Below, one piece after another: positions 30,219 through 35,403 of a stretch of 35,403 bases of DNA (positions within the stretch are counted from its first letter, which is position 1; each line of letters begins with the position of its first letter). This DNA is from a virus. Both the position numbers and the translations under genes were made by a program. The notes beneath the pieces are model-generated. The model was not told the DNA's origin. It worked only from the letters and a program-made list of their open reading frames with translations, and did no database searches. The stretch is from IMG/VR virus record IMGVR_UViG_3300043540_000306, positions 1 to 35,403 of that record, one strand, 5' to 3'.

Positions 30219-31460
30219 TCACAGCAAGTCCCTCGCGTCGTAGCTCTCGCCGTCGAACCGCGACGACGCGTAGGCCGGGCGGGGGTCGCTGACGGGCACC
30301 ACGCTGGCCTTTCCAGGGGCTTGCGTGATGAGCACCTGCAGCTGCTCCCAGATCGTGCTGTAGTCCTTCTTGATCCTCTTCTCGATGTCGGCCGGCGAGC
30401 GCAGTTCGGGCAGCGTCATGACGAGCTCGCGCGGGACGTGGCCGGACATCAGCACCGGCAGGACGGCGTCCTGCGACAGCCACTGGCGCGCGCCAGCGCG
30501 GCCTTCGACCAGCTTGAAGCCGTCGACGGCTTCGCCGTTCACCAGCAGCTGCTCGACCTTGGCGCGCACGTACTTGCACCAGGCCTCGATCTCAGGCACG
30601 CGGCGCATGAAGACCGGCAGCAGCGCAGCGAAATCCTTCGGCGAGCCGACGAACGACACCTCATCGATCGGCGTGATGCCCTCCTGCGTCAGGTCCTGCA
30701 TCTCACCGTAGACCGTGTCGTGCACCTGCTTGACCTTCGCCGGGCACTTGTGCTGCGCCTTGCAGAACCGGCATCCCTTCTCGCTCACCTGCAGGTGCCC
30801 GATCGCGGTGGCCGGGCCGTCGGCGAGGATCGCGAGCGCCTCCTGCGCGCGGGCCATCACCTCTTGCCCGAAGGCCTCGAGCTCCGGGATCGTTCGCGTG
30901 ACCGTCGTCGGCTCGGTGCGCAGCCGGGGCTGGACGATGGTCGTGTGCACGGTGCTGAAGTCGTCCATCAACCCGTACTTGGCGAGCGCGGCGAGCGCGT
31001 AGATCGGCAGCTGCCGCGTCTCGTCGTCGACCTCGACACCCCTGCCGTACTTCAGGTCGATGACGTGCATCTCGGCGTGGGTGGGGTAGCGCATGAGGAG
31101 CACGCAGTCGGCCGTGCCCGTCGCGCCACGCTCGCCGGTGACGTCCTGCAGCGGCAGCTTCTGCTCGACGAGGATGTCGACCTGGGCGCCGGCGCCGCGC
31201 GCCGCCTGCGCCTGTTGGAACACGAACTCCACGTAGATGCGCAGCGCAGCGTGCATGTCGACATCGGACAGCAACTCGGCCGGCGCTTGCTTGCCGGTGA
31301 GCCACTGCGCGGCCAGGTCGTGCGCTCGCGTGCCCTCCTCGGCCGCGTCGCTGGTGGTGTCGGGTTCATCCGCCTCCATCGCGACGGAGCCGGTGCAGAC
31401 CATCCAGCGATCGGCGGACGACGGCGCGCACAGCGCATGCAGTCGCACGGGCGCGTTCAC
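30219..31460 (-). CDS. RecB/Cas4-like nuclease (DUF2800)
   Basis: 413 residues from GTG overlapping the preceding stop, with GAGG 7 nt upstream. The nuclease core has H47 (EEGTRAHDLA), D118 (GTADCVLLM), D135-x-K137 (MHVIDLKYGRG) and the QLPIYALAAL helix (Q150, Y154), the PD-(D/E)xK order of RecB/AddB/Cas4 enzymes. C22 near the N-terminus and C230/C233/C239 (CRFCKAQHKC) form the one-plus-three cysteine layout that holds a 4Fe-4S cluster in Cas4 and AddB. It likely processes DNA ends in recombination with the SSB. Fe-S binding is inferred. Confidence 0.85.
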   Translation of the reverse strand: MNAPVRLHALCAPSSADRWMVCTGSVAMEADEPDTTSDAAEEGTRAHDLAAQWLTGKQAPAELLSDVDMHAALRIYVEFVFQQAQAARGAGAQVDILVEQKLPLQDVTGERGATGTADCVLLMRYPTHAEMHVIDLKYGRGVEVDDETRQLPIYALAALAKYGLMDDFSTVHTTIVQPRLRTEPTTVTRTIPELEAFGQEVMARAQEALAILADGPATAIGHLQVSEKGCRFCKAQHKCPAKVKQVHDTVYGEMQDLTQEGITPIDEVSFVGSPKDFAALLPVFMRRVPEIEAWCKYVRAKVEQLLVNGEAVDGFKLVEGRAGARQWLSQDAVLPVLMSGHVPRELVMTLPELRSPADIEKRIKKDYSTIWEQLQVLITQAPGKASVVPVSDPRPAYASSRFDGESYDARDLL

Positions 31461-31924
31461 TCGAGCGCCTCACGAAAAAGCCGCGTGGCTTCCCCGATCT
31501 TCTCGGGGGCCTTCTCCTTGAGCTCGCGACCGCTCGCGAACCCCAGCTTTGCGAACAGCGCGACCGCGGCGCTGCGGCCTCGCTTCTCGGCCACCGCGTT
31601 GACCGCCGCGGAGAGGTCCTCGTAGGTCGCCTCCGGCGGCGTGGCGAGGTCGGGCTCGGCCTTCGCCTTCACAGCGGCGGGGGGCGGCGCCGGGACGGGG
31701 GGTGCGGTGGCGGCGACGGCGGCGGCGGCGGCGGCCCCCAACGGCGCGGGCGGCGGCGCGGTGGTCGCCTTGGGCGGCCGGCCGGGCGGGCGCTTGTCGG
31801 CCGGCGGCGCGACCGGCACGATGGGCGCGGGCGGCGCGCGGTAGGCGGACGCCAGGTGCTGCAGCGCGTCGGTGTTCGCCGTGATTGCGTCGACGAGCGA
31901 CGCCAGCTTGTCTTCCAGGGACAT
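31457..31924 (-). CDS. Pro/Ala-rich replication-block protein, 155 aa
   Basis: First gene of the leftward block. ATG at 31924 has AGGAGA about 5 nt upstream; the longer frame to 32023 lies in the promoter. Residues 1-30 (MSLEDKLASLVDAITANTDA) form a coiled-coil-like helix. Residues 35-95 are a Pro/Ala linker with an AT-hook-like RPPGRPPK. Residues 98-155 (YEDLSAAVNAVAEKRGRSAA then VALFAKLGFASGRELKEKAP) form a small helical domain seen at the end of several phage proteins. A DNA-binding or recombination-mediator role is plausible. Not a known family to me. Confidence 0.65.
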   Translation of the reverse strand: MSLEDKLASLVDAITANTDALQHLASAYRAPPAPIVPVAPPADKRPPGRPPKATTAPPPAPLGAAAAAAVAATAPPVPAPPPAAVKAKAEPDLATPPEATYEDLSAAVNAVAEKRGRSAAVALFAKLGFASGRELKEKAPEKIGEATRLFREALE

Positions 31925-31966
31925 GTGCTCTCCTTGAGCGGTTGGGGGTTGGTCAACGGCGCTTGC

Positions 31967-31996
31967 AGTATTTATCTCCAGATATACACTTGTCAA
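31967..31996 (-). promoter_or_regulatory. Leftward early promoter with palindromic operator
   Basis: On the minus strand a perfect TTGACA (31996-31991) is followed after 18 bp by AATACT (31972-31967), four of six to the -10 consensus. The spacer contains the perfect palindrome TATCT-CC-AGATA (31973-31984), which is placed so that a bound dimer would block RNA polymerase. It drives the replication block starting at 31924. On the other strand TATACA at 31983-31988 could serve a rightward promoter for the Cro-like gene, so one operator could control both. Confidence 0.65.
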
Positions 31997-32023
31997 GCCT
32001 TCCCCCACCAATGTGACAACCAA

Positions 32024-32275
32024 ATGCTAAACCTCAGCACCCGAAAGAAGCGCACGGCGCTGGAGCGGGCTTACCGCGTGCGAGTGACGAATGCGCGCTT
32101 GCTGTTGAAGTCCTACCGTAGCAAAGCAGACTTCGCGCGAGCGCTCGGCGTGTCGGCCGCGTTCGTCGGCCACATCTGCGGCGACAACCCGATCCGCGCG
32201 ATCGGCGAGCGCCTGGCGCGGGACATCGAGCAGAAGCTCGGCCTGACCCCGGGGTGGTTGGACCAGATCCATTGA
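32024..32275 (+). CDS. Cro/CI-like HTH regulator, 83 aa
   Basis: The ATG lies 40 bp from the palindrome at 31973-31984. The product contains SKADFARALGVSAAFVGHIC (about 31-50), a helix-turn-helix of the HTH_3 type, then IRAIGERLARDIEQKLGLTP and GWLDQIH. The text LARxIEQKLGLxPGWLD is typical of Cro/CI-type phage regulators. At 83 residues it has no cleavable C-terminal domain, so it is Cro-like or a short repressor. It likely binds the operator next to it and balances the leftward and rightward genes. No strong Shine-Dalgarno is seen. Confidence 0.85.
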   Translation: MLNLSTRKKRTALERAYRVRVTNARLLLKSYRSKADFARALGVSAAFVGHICGDNPIRAIGERLARDIEQKLGLTPGWLDQIH

Positions 32276-32288
32276 GGGGTCTGTGACC

Positions 32289-34895
32289 ATGCGAGAAGTA
32301 CACCCCGGCGCGACGCGCGCGGAGTGGGATCACTGGTCGCTGGTGTTGGGCATGACTGCCGACATGCTGCCCGTGGTCTCGCGCGCGGACGCGAAGATCT
32401 CACCTCTCTCGACACTGAAGACCGTGGGCAAGGTGCCCAGCCGCTACGACGCTGACGGCCGCGTCGTGGGGATCGCCAGGTGGACCGCCATTCACGCCAC
32501 CGACGCACAGGTGGCAAGCTGGAGCAAAAACCATGACTACGGGATCAGTCTGCAGACACGACATGTCCGAGCAATCGACATCGACGTTGACGATCTTGCC
32601 GTGGCCGAGCGGGTCCGGGCTACCGTCGCTCGAGTGCTGGGTGTGCGGCTGCCTGCTCGCGCCCGGGCTGGCGTGGGACGTGTCGCTCTCGCGGCATGGT
32701 GTGAGGGTGAACTCTCCAAGCAGGTGGCTCGCGTTGCGGGCGGCGCAGTCGAGCTCCTCGCCGACGGGCAGCAATTCATCGTCGCCGGCGCCCACCCGAG
32801 CGGATCCCGATACTTCTGGGAGGGGGGCCTGCCGATCGAGTTCCCCGTCGTCACCGCGGAGCAGTTGCGCGAGTGCCTCGCCGCCGTCGCGCGCGAGCTC
32901 GGCGGCGCCGTCGACGCCGATGGTGCAGGCGGCGGACGACGTGGCGCAGTGGGCCGAAGAGGTGCACCGCAAGGCGCAGGAACTGGCACATCTGATGGAC
33001 ATGGACCGCTGGCTTCGGACCCAGTAGTCGCCTGGCTCGATCGCCGGGGGTGGCTGCGCGGCGAGGGCCGCAGCGGCGAGGCCCGGGTGTGGTGCCCGTG
33101 GGGTGACGAGCACACGGGCGACTCGGGTGAGACGGAAGCCGTGTGGTGGCCCGCAGGCACGGGCGGCTACCTGGCGGGCCACTTCAAGTGCCTGCACGCG
33201 CACTGCGCGAAGCGGACCGACGAGCAATTCCTCAACGCAGTCGGCTGGTACCTGGCGGCCACCGACGAGATACCGGAGATCGATGATGCTGACGACGAGC
33301 TGTGTGAACGCGGCCGACGTACCGGCGGGGCTCGCCCTCGCGGTGGCGCTGGCGCTGGCGGCGGTGCTGGGGCTGGTGCTGTTGGCGCTGCTGGTGGCGG
33401 TGCTGGAGGGGCTGGTGGACGTGGGGTTGCGGCTGCTGTCGGACCTGGCGCACCGGTGGCGGCAGCGCCGGGGGGTGGCAGCGCCGCGGCAGTCCCTGCG
33501 CTGGTGGCAGCGCCGGAGGTAGGTGGCGGGGACGGCGATGGCGGCGCCGGAGGGGGCGGCGATGGCGGCGCCGGAGGGGGCGGCGATGGCGGCGCCGGCG
33601 GGGGCGGCGATGGCGGCGACGTGATCCCCGACGACCCGACGGCCGAGTGGTCGTCGCCGGTTGCGGGGCGCGCGCTGGCGCGCACGCGCAAGGGCTGGGC
33701 CGCGACGGTGCGCAACGTCGCGCGCGCGGTGGCCACGCGGGGCTGGTGGCGGCGGCTGGGCTACGACGCTTTCCGCGACGAGATCATGTGGTGCGACTGG
33801 CAGGGGCCGATGGCCGGACAGTGGATCTCCTGGACCGACGAGGACTACACGCGCTGCAGGATCCAGTTGGAGGCCGACGGCTTCGAGCCGGTGGGTCGCG
33901 AGCTGATCCGCGACGCCATCAGCCTGGTGGTGCGCGACCGCGTGTTCGACTCGGCGCAGCTGTGGCTCAACCGGCTGCGGTGGGACGGCCGGCCGCGCGT
34001 CGACGCGTTCTTCGAGCGCTACTGCAGCGCCGAGCCAGGGAAGTACTCGCGCGCGGTCGGCGCTTACCTGTGGACGGCGCTGGCCGGGCGGGTCCTGGTA
34101 CCGGGGTGCAAGGCCGACATGGTGCCGATCCTGGTGGGCGCGCAGGGGGTGGGCAAGACCACGCTGGTCGCCGCGCTCGCGCCGTCGCGAGAGTTCACGG
34201 TGACGATCGACCTGTCGCAAAGAGACGCGGACCTCGCGCGGCGCTTGCGCGGCAGGCTGGTGGTCGAGATCGCGGAACTGCGGGGCCTGCACACACGGGA
34301 CCGGCAGGCGATCAATGACTTCGTCACCGCGCAGGACGACACATGGACGCCGAAGTACCGCGAGATCGCCACGCGCATGTTGCGCCGGTTCGTGATGGTC
34401 GGCACGACCAACGACGAGCAGTTCCTCGCCGACGAGACGGGAAACCGCCGGTGGCTGCCGTTGCACGTCGGTACGGTGGACGTGGCCGCGGTGCAGGAGG
34501 ACCTCGAGCAACTGTGGGCCGAGGCGGCGGACAGGTTCGTGATGAATGGCGTCGAGTGGCAGCTCGCGCAGGACCTGGCACGGCTCGAACACGGTCAGTT
34601 CTTGCTCGACGACTCTTGGTCGGAGGTCATCGCGGCATGGGTCGAAACCGCAGCGGAAGGGGAGTTATCCACAGGTGGCGGGCCGGCGGCGGAGCGGACG
34701 TGGGGCGCTTTGGGGTTCACGTCGCGCGAGGCGCTGGTTTTCGGTCTGGGGGTGGCACCAACCTCGCTGAACAGGGCTGCGGAAATGAAGGTTGGTGCCA
34801 CTTTGAGGGGTCTGGGGTTTTCGCAGAGACGCGGATCGAGGAAAGCGGGCCGAAAAACCCTCAGAGTTTGGTGCAGGACGGACGACACGGAGTGA
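32289..34895 (+). CDS. Primase-polymerase / VirE-type SF3 helicase
   Basis: 868 residues. ATG at 32289 has GAGGGG 10 nt upstream; GTG at 32283 is an alternative. The N-terminal Prim-Pol domain has VRAIDIDVDD with D97/D99 and LADGQQFIVAGAHPSGSRYF. A Cys/His segment follows (VWCPWGDEHT, FKCLHAHCAKRTDEQFL). The C-terminal VirE-like ATPase has Walker A VGAQGVGKTT (K623), Walker B VVEIAEL, a sensor VGTTNDEQFL and arginines in GNRRWLPL. Between them is a Gly/Ala linker (about 315-445). Two stretches (residues about 211-245 and 333-410) show GC3 collapse in this frame and coding signal in +1. The gene's 3' end carries a DnaA box and two iterons. Confidence 0.88.
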   Translation: MREVHPGATRAEWDHWSLVLGMTADMLPVVSRADAKISPLSTLKTVGKVPSRYDADGRVVGIARWTAIHATDAQVASWSKNHDYGISLQTRHVRAIDIDVDDLAVAERVRATVARVLGVRLPARARAGVGRVALAAWCEGELSKQVARVAGGAVELLADGQQFIVAGAHPSGSRYFWEGGLPIEFPVVTAEQLRECLAAVARELGGAVDADGAGGGRRGAVGRRGAPQGAGTGTSDGHGPLASDPVVAWLDRRGWLRGEGRSGEARVWCPWGDEHTGDSGETEAVWWPAGTGGYLAGHFKCLHAHCAKRTDEQFLNAVGWYLAATDEIPEIDDADDELCERGRRTGGARPRGGAGAGGGAGAGAVGAAGGGAGGAGGRGVAAAVGPGAPVAAAPGGGSAAAVPALVAAPEVGGGDGDGGAGGGGDGGAGGGGDGGAGGGGDGGDVIPDDPTAEWSSPVAGRALARTRKGWAATVRNVARAVATRGWWRRLGYDAFRDEIMWCDWQGPMAGQWISWTDEDYTRCRIQLEADGFEPVGRELIRDAISLVVRDRVFDSAQLWLNRLRWDGRPRVDAFFERYCSAEPGKYSRAVGAYLWTALAGRVLVPGCKADMVPILVGAQGVGKTTLVAALAPSREFTVTIDLSQRDADLARRLRGRLVVEIAELRGLHTRDRQAINDFVTAQDDTWTPKYREIATRMLRRFVMVGTTNDEQFLADETGNRRWLPLHVGTVDVAAVQEDLEQLWAEAADRFVMNGVEWQLAQDLARLEHGQFLLDDSWSEVIAAWVETAAEGELSTGGGPAAERTWGALGFTSREALVFGLGVAPTSLNRAAEMKVGATLRGLGFSQRRGSRKAGRKTLRVWCRTDDTE
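32920..33027 (+). CDS. +1-frame coding stretch inside primase gene (35 codons)
   Basis: In the +1 frame ATG at 32920 opens MVQAADDVAQWAEEVHRKAQ then ELAHLMDMDRWLRTQ and TAG. I count G or C at the third position in 30 of 35 codons here, against 12 of 35 in the long frame. The long frame gives a Gly/Arg string unlike either flank (GGGRRGAVGRRGAPQGAGTG). There is no Shine-Dalgarno. Either the gene holds two compensating one-base changes near 32919 and 33017, so the true protein reads the helix and rejoins at DPVVAWLD, or this is an overlapping mini-gene. Confidence 0.5.
   Translation: MVQAADDVAQWAEEVHRKAQELAHLMDMDRWLRTQ
33286..33522 (+). CDS. Nested 78-aa membrane protein in the +1 frame
   Basis: ATG at 33286 has GGAG 7 nt upstream. 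The product starts MLTTSCVNAADVPAGLALAV, runs through an Ala/Leu/Val membrane helix of about 25-28 residues (to about 40), and ends in a basic amphipathic part with LSDLAHRWRQRR and SLRWWQRRR. I count G or C at third position in 75 of 78 codons, against about half in the long primase frame, where the same DNA reads as a Gly/Ala linker. Spanning and charge are like small phage membrane effectors. No family is recognised. It may be an independent gene nested in the linker. Confidence 0.6.
   Translation: MLTTSCVNAADVPAGLALAVALALAAVLGLVLLALLVAVLEGLVDVGLRLLSDLAHRWRQRRGVAAPRQSLRWWQRRR
33534..33617 (+). repeat. 24-bp tandem repeat in primase linker
   Basis: Three and a half copies of a 24-bp unit (33534, 33558, 33582 and a 12-bp partial at 33606) with one base change. 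In the primase frame it reads GDGGAGGG repeated; in the +1 frame MAAPEGAA repeated to a TGA. It begins 12 bp after the nested membrane gene and ends at the start of the VirE domain, so it acts as a linker-length variable. Confidence 0.85.
34665..34673 (+). other. DnaA box 1
   Basis: Exact TTATCCACA inside the 3' part of the primase-helicase gene, upstream of the iterons. It matches the bacterial DnaA consensus TTWTNCACA at every position. An identical box lies at 35225-35233 on the far side, also followed by AGG and preceded by AG. Confidence 0.6.
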
Positions 34896-35137
34896 AGTGG
34901 CACCGACCAGGTTGGTGCCGGCACCAACCTTTTTTTGAGGTTGGTGCCACCTTTTTTGTGTTCTAGATCAACAACTTAGGCCCGGTGGCACCAACCTTAC
35001 CAACCTCTCTATATATGGAAGCTGGAGAACAGGGGAGGGGGCCGTAAAATAATGGTAATTAATTAGGGATTGTTACATATAGTAACCCTCCTGGGTAAAG
35101 TCTTGGAAGTAGGTTGGTGCCGGGGTAGGTTGGTGCC
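34754..35137. repeat. Eight 11-bp iterons (AGGTTGGTGCC) in both orientations
   Basis: Exact copies lie on the + strand at 34789-34799, 34909-34919, 34938-34948, 35111-35121 and 35127-35137, and on the - strand at 34754-34764, 34920-34930 and 34987-34997. Degenerate copies occur near 34865, 34898 and 34999. Two copies are inside the primase-helicase gene; two are back to back as a perfect palindrome. Iterons near a primase-helicase gene usually bind the initiator or a regulator. Confidence 0.85.
34909..34937 (+). terminator. Rho-independent terminator made from two iterons
   Basis: Two iterons in opposite orientation (34909-34919 and 34920-34930) form a 22-bp perfect palindrome followed at once by seven Ts (the last base of the palindrome adds one more). 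It lies 13 bp after the primase-helicase stop. The same DNA can act as a paired protein-binding site and, in RNA, as a stem with U-tract. Confidence 0.75.
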
Positions 35138-35224
35138 ACCCCGCTCGCGCGGCAGGCCCGGTGGTCGAACGCGGCGGCGCCGAGGTTCGGCGGGGAAAAA
35201 TAAAAGCGGCGCGTTACATGGAAG

Positions 35225-35233
35225 TTATCCACA
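35225..35233 (+). other. DnaA box 2
   Basis: Exact TTATCCACA, identical to the box at 34665 and in the same orientation. It is directly followed by the first unit of the 14-bp tandem array. Together the boxes bracket the iteron region. Confidence 0.6.
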
Positions 35234-35403
35234 GGCGCTGGCAGCCAGGCGCTGGCAGCCAGGCGCTGGCAGCCAGGCGCTGGCAGCCAGGCGCTGGCAG
35301 CCAGGCGCTGGCAGCCAGGCGCTGGCAGCCAGGCGCCGGCAGCCAGGCGCTGGCAGCCAGGCGCCGGCAGCCAGGCGCTGGCAGCCAGGCGCTGGCAGCC
35401 AGG
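35234..35403. repeat. 14-bp tandem array at right end
   Basis: Twelve head-to-tail copies of GGCGCTGGCAGCCA, plus two bases, run from the DnaA box to the end of the window. Two units have C for T (GGCGCCGGC). Each unit contains the short inverted repeat CTGG-CAG-CCAG when joined to the next. The array is cut by the window edge, as expected where an assembly stops in a repeat. It may belong to the origin or to the phage genome end. Confidence 0.9.

Larger units (their letters stand above)
34896..35403. other. Putative phage replication origin (non-coding)
   Basis: This 508-bp segment has no credible gene. It holds six of the eight iterons, an AT-rich segment (about 35000-35090, including TATATATGG and TAATTAATTAGGG) that could be the unwinding element, a perfect GTTAC-ATATA-GTAAC inverted repeat at 35072-35086, a DnaA box at 35225-35233 and a 14-bp tandem array to the end. 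With DnaA box 1 at 34665 the layout is that of an iteron-type, DnaA-assisted origin next to its primase-helicase gene. Confidence 0.65.

Noticed and set aside
33538-33623. 28-codon + strand ORF of MAAPEGAA repeats in the +1 frame
   Set aside because: Encoded entirely by the 24-bp tandem repeat, no ribosome site at proper distance, no sign of function.
32400-34592. 730-codon minus-strand ORF opposite the primase-helicase
   Set aside because: Antisense shadow; the Prim-Pol and VirE motifs are on the + strand.
35234-35403. Possible CRISPR-like array
   Set aside because: Units are 14 bp, contiguous and without spacers, so it is a simple tandem repeat.

Overview
The window looks like most of the genome of a short-tailed (podovirus-like) double-stranded DNA phage of a high-GC, probably betaproteobacterial, host. 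The morphology call is inference. I can read a large terminase, portal, scaffold, HK97-type capsid protein, head-tail adaptor and DNA-stabilisation proteins, three large ejection-type proteins and a tailspike, but no tape-measure, tail-tube or sheath gene. The host call rests only on the strong third-position GC bias. I see no integrase, tRNA, CRISPR array or RNA polymerase, so lifestyle is undecided, although a Cro-like regulator beside an operator-like palindrome hints at a genetic switch.

Layout: (1) 1-1673, leftward: a truncated exported or membrane protein, a two-domain beta-clamp-like protein, a hexapeptide-repeat protein and small ORFs, separated by a duplicated 39-bp hairpin element. 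(2) 1674-2112, a divergent control region. (3) 2113-25576, one long rightward virion and lysis operon with many ATGA/GTGA overlaps: small genes, TerL, portal, a cluster of tiny basic ORFs, scaffold, capsid, adaptor, stabiliser, a GNAT enzyme, ejection proteins, small membrane proteins, GH108 endolysin, tailspike and a 3-TM holin. (4) 25566-31924, leftward replication and recombination block: SNF2 helicase, VRR-NUC nuclease, family A DNA polymerase with proofreading domain, a small basic protein, an ssDNA-binding protein with acidic tail, a RecB/Cas4-like nuclease with a possible Fe-S site, and a proline/alanine-rich protein. (5) 31925-32023, a divergent promoter whose spacer is a perfect palindrome. 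(6) 32024-34895, rightward: Cro-like protein and primase-helicase. (7) 34650-35403, a putative origin with two exact DnaA boxes, eight 11-bp iterons in both orientations, an AT-rich segment and a 14-bp tandem array that runs off the window.

The replication proteins together suggest theta replication started by host DnaA at this origin, with phage primase-helicase, polymerase, SSB and clamp. This is inference.

The most unusual signals are: two stretches inside the primase-helicase gene where codon-position GC moves sharply into the +1 frame, one of them encoding a credible 78-residue membrane protein; the iteron/DnaA-box origin; micro-ORFs for 11- to 19-residue Arg/Lys-rich peptides between portal and scaffold; a glycine/tyrosine beta-repeat module recurring in three neighbouring virion proteins; and an N4 gp49/Sf6 gp66-like gene that is both frameshifted and internally shortened.
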